From Chlorella sorokiniana (taxonomy: Eukaryota; Chlorophyta; Trebouxiophyceae; Chlorellales; Chlorellaceae), in contig CP084616.1 of assembly GCA_025917655.1 (NCBI GenBank), positions 1,922,001-1,986,000 on the forward strand: DNA of 64,000 nucleotides, read 5' to 3'. Below are positions 35,919 to 47,200 of this stretch, in pieces. Position 1 is the first letter of the stretch. The number at the start of each line of letters is the position of its first letter. The notes beneath the pieces are model-generated. The model saw nothing but the letters and a program-made list of their open reading frames with translations, was not told the origin of the DNA and ran no database searches. The translations under genes were made by a program, and so were the position numbers.

Positions 35919-35923
35919 TGTAA
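35919..35923 (+). terminator. TGTAA polyadenylation motif
   Basis: 103 nt after the stop codon of the 494-residue protein, a normal distance for an algal 3' end. Confidence 0.55.
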
Positions 35924-36067
35924 GACTTTTCGCTACATATCATGAGAACCGGACGCACAGCGAAGACGCAACAGCTGGAAGTGCCAGCGGCACGACTGGC
36001 AACAAAGAGGAAACACGGTGCAGTTGGTCCCTCACAAACCCGTTGATTTGATGACCCCTAAGGAGCG

Positions 36068-39000
36068 TCACACGCTGGGAATGGGGGCATTGTACGTCAT
36101 CACCACCAACTTGCTGTCATTCCCAAACGGGCCTTCCTGCATGCCTGCCACCCACACACGCCCGGTGAAGGGGTCCACCGCCATGTCGGGCCGAGACAGC
36201 GCTGTCTGTGGAAGCAAGGTCGAGGTGAAGCGCGCCGACCCAATGTTGGACCACCGTCCGTTGGTAGCCAGCGGGGTGGGGGTACGTACTGCACCACGCT
36301 GTAGCCGTCGGGCTGGCCAAAGCTGGCTTTGATGTATGCAAGGAGAAGCGTGGTGCCGCTCCGTGCAAGCCTTGGGCTACACGCCTGGCCGTCAGCAAAG
36401 CCCGACTGGACTGCGACAAGGTGTCAAGAATTTTGCATGAAGGTAAGCCCACCAATTGGGAAGTGGAGCGAGCCTCGTGGCTGGATGTGTGACAACACAA
36501 CAAGTTCAGGCCGCTGCCAGCAGGCAAGGAACACAGCAGGCGCTGATGTTGCACCTCAAGACATTCGTTCTCACTTCTGGATATGTCGTCCAAACTCGTG
36601 GCCACAAACGTTGAGGGATCTACAGACACTACAGTCACGAGTGATTGGCTGGGCCCACCCTGATCTCTGCACCAAGCAACAGTTGGAGCGCCGCTGTTGT
36701 TGGGCCCCAACACCAGGCTGGCATGAGTGAGCGGTGCAGTGAGGCCGAAACCTATACCCGCTGACGTCCAGCCCGTGCCAGACTGCCACGTGAACAGCGT
36801 GACCGCATCGAAAGGAAAGGTCAGCGCAAGGGTGGCGGCCACCCATGGCTGCCCGGTGACGGCGTCAATCGCGATGTCCACGCTGCGCACGACTCGCGTG
36901 TCGCTCCCAAGCACCGGCTGAGGTTCTCCCGCGTAGGGGATGAACCTGCCGTTTTCGTATTCGTAAACCAGCACGGTAGGGTTGCTTCCAGAGGTGGCCA
37001 GCGCCACCACCGGATTGCCGGTTCGGTCCACCGCCACCGCGGAATCTGCCGCCACGATCCCCGTGGTGACAGGATCTGAGGACAGGATGGACGAGAAAGG
37101 GTCGGCCGGCCCGCCCACGGTGAAGGGCAGGACCTCGGGCCCTTGGCCATATGAGAGAAAGGCGTTCCGGCTGTCGGCGCTGAAGGCCAGGTCCACCAGT
37201 GGAGTGTAGGAACTGCCGTCGCTCCCGCCGGTGACAATCCACGCACTGCCGTTCCAGTGTGCTAACCCGCGTTCCGGCGGAGCAACGCCTGCAGCCGCGT
37301 ACGGCCCCGCGGGGTTGGAGGCCGAGAAGGCGATGGCGGCGCGGTTGGACGGGTTGGTCGCCGTGCCTGTTTCCACACTAAGCCCGGATCACCCACCACA
37401 ATCCAGTCGGCCTGCAAGGGAGGAGTCGGAGCCCGTGCCGATGTTGCTCAGCCAGTCGCATTGTTGCAGACCTGGGCAAGACCCTGAACTCAGTGCCGTG
37501 CCGTCGTTGGCAGCAAGATTGCTGACGGATCAATGGGTGACAGAGATGGAATGACAGCTGGACATCCCACCGCGGGGGCAGGCGGCGGCGGGCTGGGGGA
37601 GGTGGTCTGGGCGGCGGGCTGGGGGAGGCGGGCTGGGAGGCGGTGGCCTGGGCGGGGGCTGGGGGAGGAGGGCTGGGGGAGGTGGCCTGGGCGGGGGCTG
37701 GGGGAGGTGGCCTGGGCGGGGGGCTGGGGGAGGTGGGCTAGGGGGAGGTGGCCTGGGCGGCGGGCTGGGGGAGGTGGGCTGGGGGCGGTGGCCTGGGCGG
37801 CGGGCTGGGCTTGGGGCGGGGGGGGCGGCGGGCGTGGCTTGGGGCGCGGAGGCGGCGGGCGCGGCTTGGGGCGCGGAGGCGGCGGACGCGGCTTGGGGCG
37901 CGGGGGCGCGGGCGCGGCCTGGGGCGCGGGGCGGCGGGCGCGGCTTGGGGCGGGGGCGGCGGGGGCGCGGCTTGGGGCGCGGAGGCGGCGGGCGCGGCTT
38001 GGAGCGCGGGGCGGCGGGCGGGGCTTGGGGCGCGGGGCGGCGGGCGCGGCTTGGGACGCGGAGGCGGCGAGCTGGGCTTGGGGCGCGGAGGCGGCGGGCG
38101 TGGTTTGGGGCGCGGGGACGGAGGCCGCGGTCTGGGGCTGGGAGGAGGGGGCTTGGGGCGTGGTGATGGCGGCCTGGGGTAGTCAACTGTCCAATCCAGC
38201 AGCACAGAAGGGTCGCCGTTGTTTGGGTACAGTCTCAAGCCTGCAAGGACATGGGAGAGCGACCGGCAAGGAAAGCGTCAGCATCAGAAAGGGAGGCCTG
38301 AACCGGCAGCGTCGGCAGCCTTGCGATGTGGCTGCAGGCGGTGGGGGCATGCGGTGAGGGCAGCACGCAGGAATGGCGACATTGGGAAGGCCGTTGCCGT
38401 GCCTGGGTCGCCGCAGGCTGGTGCCGGTGCGCGGGGGGCCAGCGCGCCGAGGAAGCGCGCTGGGCAGCCGGCACGGGCCTGCAAGAGCAGCCAGATGTCA
38501 ACAAATCGTGTGGCGGGCTCAAAAGGGCAGCCAGCAACATGATGTGCGGGCGTGCAAAAGCTTGCGGGAGCAGCTGCAGCAGCTCGGAGAGCAGCTTCGT
38601 GGAACGACTGCACATTACTCTGGCAGGGCCAACGAATTCGCCCAACCTCACCTCGAACTTGACCAGGAAGGCGCCGGGAACGGTCCTGCTGCGCTGCAGC
38701 AGCCAGCGCGCCCCCTGGCCCCGCCCCCATGCTGAGGCTGGTGTTGGCGCACTCTGGGGAGGCAGAGAGGAAGCTCCTGCTGGGGCACGTGCCTGCGCGC
38801 CCCACCAGCTGCAAGCCAGCAGCACCACAGACGGAGGCAATGGGCTGAATGCGGCCAGGCCCGCTGAGCATGGCCAGCATGCACCTGGGTCGTGTGAAGC
38901 ACACGGGCACACGCCACGCTCATGCCCTACGCTCCCCACAGCCCCACGCCTCCCCACAGAAGCCCACCTGGAAGGTGAGCGGCACGCCGGTGGGGGGGTC

Positions 39001-40273
39001 GGGCACGCTGGCTGCCTGCGGCGCGACCGTTACCCAAGTCGATCGCACGTCTCCCGCATTGGCCCACAGCAACAGCTCGTCGCTGTTGCCCCGGTCGCTG
39101 TGAACAGGGCAAGGACAAGCAAACAATGGGACCTTGCAAGATCAAGGGTTGCAGGCAGCCACCACAGCAGGGAACAGGCTGAGTCGCAGCTCCCTCCCAG
39201 CGGCAGGTGCCCTTCCTGCTCGGCATGGTCTCACTTTTCGCAGAGCAGCGACCCCAGCCAGCCTGCGCGGCAAGCAAGGAATACACTGGTGGTCACAGCG
39301 TTTTGCGGTCCGCACCCCTACTTTCCCCCACCGCTCCCACAGAGTCTGATCCACGGCTGTCAGCAGCAGAAGTCGCGAGCCGCTGCTGGCAAGCAGCCGC
39401 CGGAGAAGCAGGCCCCTCACCGCTGAAGGAGCAGCCCCGGCGCCCCACCAGGCGGATCCAGTTGAGGCCCACATCAGTCTGTGCAGCAACGCCTGCAAAA
39501 GGACGAACAGGCTTTCACGAATTTGCTGTTATCAGACAGAGAGCAGGTGGTGATCCGCTTTCAGGCAGACACCAGTGCCAACAGGCCAACCCGCGTGTGC
39601 GGCTTGCAGGCAGCGGGCGCTCACAAGTTGTGTACATGGTCAGCCATGCACATGCAAACAGTAAACTGTACATCCTTGCGCCTGGTGATGCCCTGCGGAG
39701 GAATGAAAAAGGCGAGGCTTCAGATTCCCGAGGCAGCCGCGCAGGGCCCTGCGCGGTCTCGCTGGCACCGTCGTGTGGCCGCTCCATGTGGGAATCAACT
39801 GCCGCACTCCTCCAGGGCGGGGGTGCTGCGACGTGATCAGACACCGGGCTCTGCGTATCATGAAAACGCAAAGAGGTGCTAGAAGCTACTCACCCTCGAG
39901 CCATCGTGAGCGCGGCCCTGGAGGTCCAGCCACCAGCGCCGCTCAACCGGCAGGAGGCGCGCGAGAATACTGTCGGGCGCAGTGACACCACTATGAAAGG
40001 AAGCAGAGACCCGCTGAGCAACCCGCTGATACCAAGCGCAGCTTCTCCACCCAGGGTAGCCGTGAGCCCCCAGCTCCTGCATCAACTCTGTGGCAAATGG
40101 ATATTCAATGGGTTTCCAATAGTGGCAGCCATCATTCAGCAATGAGGCAACTTGAGAAACCTCGGCCCTGCACGGTAGCGGGCCAAAGTCGCCAACAGGC
40201 AAACGTCGCAGTCCCGATCCAGCACGCCGATTGAGGTTGGGGAGATGTAGGAAATGAAGGCGACTAGGACCAT
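36068..40273 (-). CDS. Proline-rich, probably extracellular protein with a beta-propeller-like C-terminus
   Basis: The minus-strand exons run from about 40273 (MVLVAFISYISPTSIGVLD, then LLNDGCHYWKPIEYPFATEL and YPGWRSCAWYQRVAQRVSAS) through 39692-39625 (RRKDVQFTVCMCMADHVHNL), near 39490 (DVGLNWIRLVGRRGCSFS), near 39090 (SDELLLWANAGDVRSTWVTV) and near 38700 to 38238-37560. That last exon begins LRLYPNNGDPSVLLDWTVDY and becomes a long PPPxP/PRPKPxPP array of hydroxyproline-rich glycoprotein type. The last about 350 residues have repeated WNGSAWIV, LVDLAFSADSRNAFLSYG, DSAVAVDRTGNPVVALAT, VDIAIDAVTGQPWVAATLAL and MAVDPFTGRVWVAGMQEG units, resembling propeller blades. Stop at 36068. Wall or secreted location is inferred from composition. 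Signal peptide and 5' end are unsettled. G/C-run frame breaks occur near 37384 and 36283. The upstream exons are less GC-rich than the rest of the window. Confidence 0.5.
37570..38200 (-). repeat. Proline-codon minisatellite-like array
   Basis: Highly repetitive G-rich plus strand (GGCGGGCGCGGCTTGGGGCG and variants) encodes Pro-Arg-Pro-Lys-type repeats on the minus strand. Copy number and frame are unreliable in such DNA, so the length of the proline-rich domain should be treated as provisional. Confidence 0.8.
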
Positions 40274-40734
40274 GCGGCGCCAGGCACAGCCTTTTTCCCA
40301 ATGGCGGCGGCGTGGGCGGCACTGGCGGCAGCAGCCGCCCAGCCAGCAACCTTTCATGCCGACCAGGCTGCCAATGCACCAGGGGCTGGGGTGGACCAGC
40401 TGCAGTGGCAAGGCAGCCATCATAGGATGGCTCCTGGCTTGATGTGCAGCACAGCTAAGTCGTGCATCTGTCCTGCATCCGGTCCCTGCCCAACAGCCTC
40501 GCGACAACAGCGCAAGCGGGTGACCTCTTGAAGGAGCAGCTTGCAGCACAGGCAGCCTGTTTCGCGAAATGCGGCAGTCACGACACGATGCTGCTGCAGC
40601 CTGCTACATGATATACATATGGTCTTAAACAGCCGTGGCCATCTGTGTGTGAGTGTGCGCGAGCAGGTTGCAGCTGTGTTTTGGATGCGCTGGCAGATGG
40701 CAGTTGTTTTGAGTAAGTGTCTTTTTATAATCCC

Positions 40735-40863
40735 TCTGCCAAGGAGCTCAGCAGGGACACGACATCCTTGGAGCGGGCGACGACGGAAGGGAGCCGCGCC
40801 GACGTGAGCTGCCGCAGCGACGTCGTCGGCGGCGGCGACCGCGGCGCCGAGCTGTGGTTGGGC
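40735..40863 (+). pseudogene. Diverged copy of the last exon of the 494-residue protein gene
   Basis: This matches 35683-35815 along its whole length at roughly 87-88 % identity by eye. It reads SAKELSRDTTSLERATTEGS, then RADVSC and GGGDRGAELWLG, beside SAKELSRDTTSFERARAEWS in the original. Similarity starts within a few bases of the exon's 5' splice junction and stops at its stop codon, which here is CGA (read-through). No acceptor-like AG with a pyrimidine tract precedes it, so it is probably not spliced. It may be a relic of exon-sized duplication or a retrocopied fragment; the flanks do not match. Confidence 0.7.
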
Positions 40864-41253
40864 CGAGGGCAACAGCGGAGGGGCTGGCTAGCCAGCCGAT
40901 CACACAGTCAGCTGCTTGTATGCGCCAGATCCGTTCGCATGCGTCCACACTTCTCACACTGGAAATCTGTGTGCTCGCCAGGTGTGAGATGGCCGGCAAG
41001 GGTGTGCTTATAAGTCGACGAAGAAAGGGGCCACTTTTGGAGATGCCCACAAACCTGTGCTGCTGCCCTTACTTCTTTGTTTCGATTCCAAGTCGCTCCA
41101 TGCGTTTTCAACGTTTTCAGGTTGGCTGCTGCGCGGAGGCTGCCACCCATCTTCTCGAGCTGGGGCCCGCCGAGCCGGGAAGCAAGCTCCCACTGCCTTG
41201 GACTGAACTATACTGTATAGTGAAGGCTGCAGGGCACCGCCTGAGGCGCCAGC
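40864..41253. other. Upstream region of the PB1-Raf-like kinase gene
   Basis: About 390 nt between the exon copy and the kinase start codon, with no coding features. Probable promoter and 5' UTR; no clear core element. Confidence 0.4.
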
Positions 41254-44200
41254 ATGACTGAAACGAGGTCCACCGCTGACGGGCAGCCGGCTGGGGTTTC
41301 CCAGCCGGGATTTGGCAGCCCTGGTTCGCCTTGTCAGCAAGGCGACAGCCCAGCCAGCCAGCAGCAGCAGCAGCAGCAGGGCCACGTCAGCAAGGCAGCG
41401 AGCGACAGCATTGCCGCCGCCTCCTCGACGCCGCCACGCCTGCCTGCCTGCCTAGAGAGCCCACAGCTTCCCAGCGCCTTCCTAGCACGGTCGCTGGTCG
41501 CTGCAGCCAGCGGTAGCAGCAGCAGCAGCGGCGCCACTGGTGGCAGCAGCCCCGAAAGCAGCCTGCGCCAGCCAACGGCCCGCCTGCCGCCGCTGCAGGA
41601 GCAGGGCAGTGACGAAGGAGCTGCCTTGCCGGCGGCTGCAGCCATGGATCAAGCTGGCAAAGGGACGGCCCCCGAACCTCCTGCTGCAACTGCCTCGGTT
41701 GCTGATGAAAAGACGATCCAGGCGCCCCGCCGCCGCCGCCCATGCGCCTCCCGTCGTCAGCCCTACTGAGCGGGGCCAGCAGCATATCCATCGCCAGTCC
41801 CTTCATGCAGCAGCAGATCAGCTCTGCAGCGGCCAGCGAGGGCAGCACGGGCTGGCGCACGGGCTGGCTCAACGGCGCCGCCACGAAGCCCGGCGGCGGC
41901 GGGCGACGGCGGCCGCCGGCAGGCAGCCGGCGGCGGTGGGCTGGACGGCGGCACAGGGGTGCAGGCTGACAGCCGGGGACAAAAGCCTGCGCACTCTCAG
42001 GCGCCCGCTGCAGCCTCGCCCACCGCACAGCAGCGTGGGAAGGAGCGGGCAGAGGCGGCGGAGCCTGCCGGCGCCAGTCAGCCGCCCATGCCGCGGCAGC
42101 GCGCACCACGGCCCCCACAGGCCTGCGGCACCCTCGGAGCACCCATCTGCCCCCAGTGCAGCCCCAGCGCAAGCAAAGGCAGCTGCAGTGTGGCCAGCAG
42201 CGACATCCCCACGTAGCAGCAAGAGCGCCAGCAGAAGCACGAGCAAAACTAGCAGCGGAGGGAGCGCCGCCGCGGCCGGGGCCGCCAAAGCCCCCGGGCG
42301 GCAGCTGCGGCAGCCGGGGCCGCGCAGGCCGCTTGTCCACAAGCAGCAGCGGCAGCACCTGCTGAGCCTGCTGTGCCAACAGTGCTTCCTGCCGCGCAGC
42401 AGGCGGCCGAGGCAGCAGCTGCCTCGCAGCCGCCACCGCCGTTTGCGCCCCAGCTGCCGCCCGCTGCTCAGCCCTCCCAGCCTGCGCCCGCTCTGCAGCG
42501 GCACGCAGCGCCGCCGCCTGCCCCTCCATCCATCCCCGTTCAACCCATCAGCGCAGCCACTGTGGCTCTGCCGCTCCCTGCAGCTTCCTCACAGCTTCAG
42601 CCTCAGCTGGCAACAGAGCAAGAAGCGCAGCTGGGGGCATGGGCGCCTCATACCCCGCGCAGCTGCCCTCCGTCCCAGCCGGTCCAGAAGCTCTCCTGCA
42701 GCTGCAGCAGGAGCAGCAGCAGGCCGCGCTGCAGTTTAACCCGCCAGGGCAGCCTGCTCTGGCGGCGACGGCATACCAGCAGCAGCTGCCGGGGCACAGC
42801 TTTGCACCCGAACAGCTTCTCTCTCAGGTCGCTGCCGCGCATGCTCCTGCGCCGCACCATGCTGCTGCCGCCTTTCCTGCCCAGGCGCCTGCAGCGCCGT
42901 CGTTTGTCCCGCCCGCCGTGCCGCCTTTCTTCTTCGACCCACAAGCGGGCGTAGAGCGGCAGCATGCCGCCCTTGCTGCGCATCAGCAGCAGGAGCAGGC
43001 GCTGCTGGCTGCGGCGGCGGCGCAGCAGCACGCTTCGCTGCTGTCGACCCAGCACGAGCTGGCGGCTGCCGCCGTGCAGGCGGACGTGCGGCAGCAGGCG
43101 GCCCTCAGCGCCGAACAGCGGCGGCACGCGGCCCTGCTGGCTGACCAGCAGCAGCAGCAGCAGCAGGCCTTGCTGCAGCAGCAGCAGGCAGTGGCCGCCG
43201 CAGCTCAGCAGCAGCAGCAGGCCTTGCTGCAGCAGCAGCAGGCAGTGGCCGCCGCAGCTCAGCAGCAGCAGCGGGCTGCTCTGCAGATGGCGGCCGAGGT
43301 GACGCAGCTGCCGCAAGCGTACCACGTCCCATACCATCAACCTCCAGGGCAGTACCATCAGTTTCCAGCGCAGTACCATGCCGGCCTGCCCTCGCCGCCG
43401 TCTGCTGCCGTGCAGCCGCCAGCGTGGCTGGCTGTGCCGCCCCAGTTGGCGCAGCTGCTGCCGCAGATGGAGCAGCTGCTTGGTCACGATGCGGCGGCTC
43501 ATGAGCAGCTGGAAAGGCAGTCTTCCCAGGCCCTCTCTGGATACTCGGAGCTGGTGCCCGGGTCTATGCCCCTGCCGCAGCCCCCGCTGGCCCCCCACCT
43601 CATGCCAGCTGGGCAGCCCGCCCTCTACCCCTTCAGCCCCGCCCTCACAGCCAGCAGCGACGGCGGTCGGCGGCCGGCCCCGCAGCAGCCGGGCCCCTCG
43701 GCGTTTGCGGTGGCGGCGACGGTGGGGCTGGGGCAGCTAGCGCGCCGGGGCAGCGCCGCACTCGGGTGGGCACTTGCTGCTTGCCCTCAGCCGTGCGTGT
43801 CCCTTTGTTTCTTACTGGGTTGTGTTGGCATGTCCTTCAAACTCAAGTGAGGCTCGCAAGCGCACGCCTGCTCGGTCGTTGCCGCCCCTTCAGGTGAAGG
43901 CGGTCCTGGCCACCGGCGGCAGGTTCCACCACCCAGCCGCCGCCCGCGGCAGCAGCGGAGCGGCTGGCAGCGCCGCCGCCGCGGCGCCGGGCACTTGGCG
44001 GTACGAGGGCGGGGAGACGCGGCTGGTGAGTGGGCTTGGATGCATGTGTGTGTGTGTGTGTGTTTTTGCTCGGCCCCGGTGGTCGGAAACAATTTGATGA
44101 AGAATGAAGCAAAGCAGCTCGGGCCGCGCCCGCCGACCGTCACGCTCCAAGTGTCGCTTGGCAGCGCCTAACGCCCCACCTCTTGCTCTGCTGGTCAAGT

Positions 44201-47200
44201 TTCGGCTGGAGCTAAAGGTTCCTCCTCCTGCCTGCTTGTTGCGCAGCATCACGATGATCCTTCTGCCCCCTGCTCCCAAATCCTCTGCTGTGCAGGTGTC
44301 CCTGCCCTTTGGCTGCTCCCTGCCAGAGCTGCTGGCCCTGCTGTCCTCCAAACAACGCCGCGGCGGCCCCGCGCCGCCATCGCCGCCGCCGGCCTCTTCT
44401 CTCCGGGCCCTGCCCCCGCCTATCCCGCTGGGCAGCAGGGCGGGGCAGCGCCGCCGCCCAGGGGCGTGGGCGGCGAGGGGGCGATGTGGCCAGTCCGGGC
44501 CAGTGGCCCAGCGCCGCCCACAGCACACACGGCAGCGCTTCACCTGCAGACGCTCCGGAGGCAGCAGAAGCGGCAGCTGCCCACGCACCGGCGCCGGCCG
44601 CACCCCAAGCTGGCGCCCTCGCCAGCCCCTGCCCAGCGCAGCCGGGACCGATCAGAGCAGCGCGCTGGCGGGAGCGGCAGCCGCCATGGCGGCGGCGGTC
44701 GGCAGCTCGGCCACCGGGCTTCAGAAGGTGCGGGGGGCCTGCGAGGTTTCAGCCTTTTTATAGTTGATTGTAGTTGATTATAGTTGAAAAGCTCCCTACT
44801 GCCGCCCCGCTGGGCCCGCCTGGCGGCCCCCTCTTGGCAGCCTTCCCAAGGCCAGAGGGAAGGCCGTGCGCCACATCCTTCCTTGCTGCTTTCGTCTCGC
44901 AGCTTACTTCTCGCCAGGCCAAAACATCCAGCACCGTCTCCTTGCGTGTTCATCAACACTGCTACCGTGCCGCAGCTGTGCATCGTGCGGTACCGCCTGC
45001 CCTCCGAGCCGGCCCTGCTTGTGGACGTACTGGACGACGACGACGTCAGGTACCGCTGTTGTACCGCTGTGATACCGCCGATGCTGCCGGCGCTTGGTTT
45101 GATTTCCCTGATTGAACCTGGGGAGCACTTTGTGCTGACCCAACAGCGCTGGGGTCGGCTGTCGCGGCGACACCCTGGCTGCCTGTGCCTCTGTGGCCGC
45201 TGCCGCGCTACCCCTGCCGCCGTAGCGCTGTTGCGGCCTCCACCGTCCACCCAGCTCGTTGAGCCGACTGTACCGCTGGATGTGACACTGTACCGCTGTT
45301 TGCAGGCTCATGTTTGAGGAGTACTCAGACTGGATGGTGGAGGGCGGTGAGTTGGGGACGCTGCTGTTTGCTTGTGCGGGACGTTTTTATTGCGTTGACC
45401 TGCACATGTCTGCTGGATCTGTCTGCCGAGACTAGGCCACCAAGCGCACTCAGCTTCACTTGGAAAGGGCTGTGCTGGCGGGGGCGCACCCGTGGCTGCT
45501 TGCTGGATTGCACTCGGCGATGGGTGCCTGCTCGTCTCCTGGCGCCGCTCTGCCGACCCGCTCCCTGCCAGGCTCCCCTCTGGCCAAGAGGCTTGTTCAT
45601 GGAGCCTCCATTGATGGACTGGCTTTACAGCCCAACCAGACTGATTCCTGCCAGCTGTCCCCCCTCCTCCCCCTGCCCCGGCAGCAGGCGGCGACGCTGG
45701 CAGCCCCTCTGCCCGCAAGCTGCACCTGTACGTGGAGTGGCTGCCGCCGGCCACCCTCGTGGCAGCGAGGATTCAGGCGAGGCCCCAGCCTCGCTGCCTC
45801 GCTGACGCTGCACCCGCTGCTGTCGCCGATGCTGGCAGCAATGAAAGAATGCGGCAGCTGCGGATGTTGGCTGCGGTTGCTTTGTTCCAACAAGTCATCT
45901 GAGCTCCCGCTGTACTGGTTACATGACAAAGCATCCGACGCGCGCCACCACTTCCCCACCTCACAACGCCTTACCCCCACCCTCTCGTCCCCGCAGAGGA
46001 CTCGGAACCGCGCCCTCCGGCGGCCCCCTGGCGTCCTCACCCCTTCTGATGACAGCTTGGAGGACGCCGGGCTCCCCGCCGCCTCCACTCTGGAGCCGCG
46101 GCTTTCAGACCTTCGGTAAGCTCCCTCAGTGCTGTGTGGTCACGCTTTCCCCTGCTGCTGCCGTTCCTGCCGTTGATGATGCTGCTGCTGCTTGTGCCGC
46201 CGCCGCTGCTGCTGTCCGCTTCTGCCACCTTTCCCCGTCTCTGATCCCGCTGCCCACTGCTCTTCCCGCTTAGTCCGCCGTCGGGAGCAGCACATGCGCT
46301 CTGTGCTGCTGCACTTCTGGCCCTCTCTGTCGCTCTCTCCGTTACTGCAGTGCCCTGTTCACCACTTATTCGGGAGCGAAGCGCGTGCCGCCGTCTCCCA
46401 ACGACCCTATCTGATTTGCTCCTCTCCCTACTTTTGACTCACCTTCAGGAGCAGTAAGATTGAGGTCATCCCCGCCACTGACGTCACGCTGCTGGCACAG
46501 CTGGGCACAGGCACCTTTGGTGGGTTGCGGATTCAGCAGCTGGTGCTGCTGCGGGGCTTGGACCATTTGCAAGTAGGGGCGAGCTGTTACAGTTGCAAGC
46601 TGGCCCCGGTCTTGTCTACCGCACTCACGGCTGCTCTTTGCTCCTCCCACCCACCCACCCCACACACACTGCAGGCGCCACCTACCGCGGTTGCTGGCAC
46701 GAGAGCGACGTCGCTGTGGTGAGCCGCCTCGCCCCATTGCTTCAGCTGCTGGCGCTGCTGCTGCCAGGGCTGCCGCCCGCCTGGCCCTGCTCCCCTTGCC
46801 GTCGGGCCGTGGCGGCACTCCCGCCTCAGCCGCAGCCCGGCCTGTGCCTCCTGCCTGCGATTACACAGCCCTGCCCCCAGCCTGCATTTGCTATGCGTCG
46901 GCTCCTGCCGCGTGCTCACCCCGCCTGGCCCTCTGCCGCCCGTGCCCGCAGAAATGCATGAACCCTCTGATGGTGGGCGGGCGCAGCCAGCTGGGCGTGG
47001 GGGCATCGTCTGCAGGCTCAGCGGGCTCAGCAGGGCTCAGTTGGCTGCGTTTCTGCCCAGCTGCGAGCTGTTGCTGCATGGGATGTGGACCCATCTGGGT
47101 ATCCAGGCATGCATGCCGCGCTGCGCTGCCGAATTCACTGCATGCATCCCGGCTGCTGGGCCTGCACCGGTGTACCGCAGATAGGCGTGCAGTACGCCAG

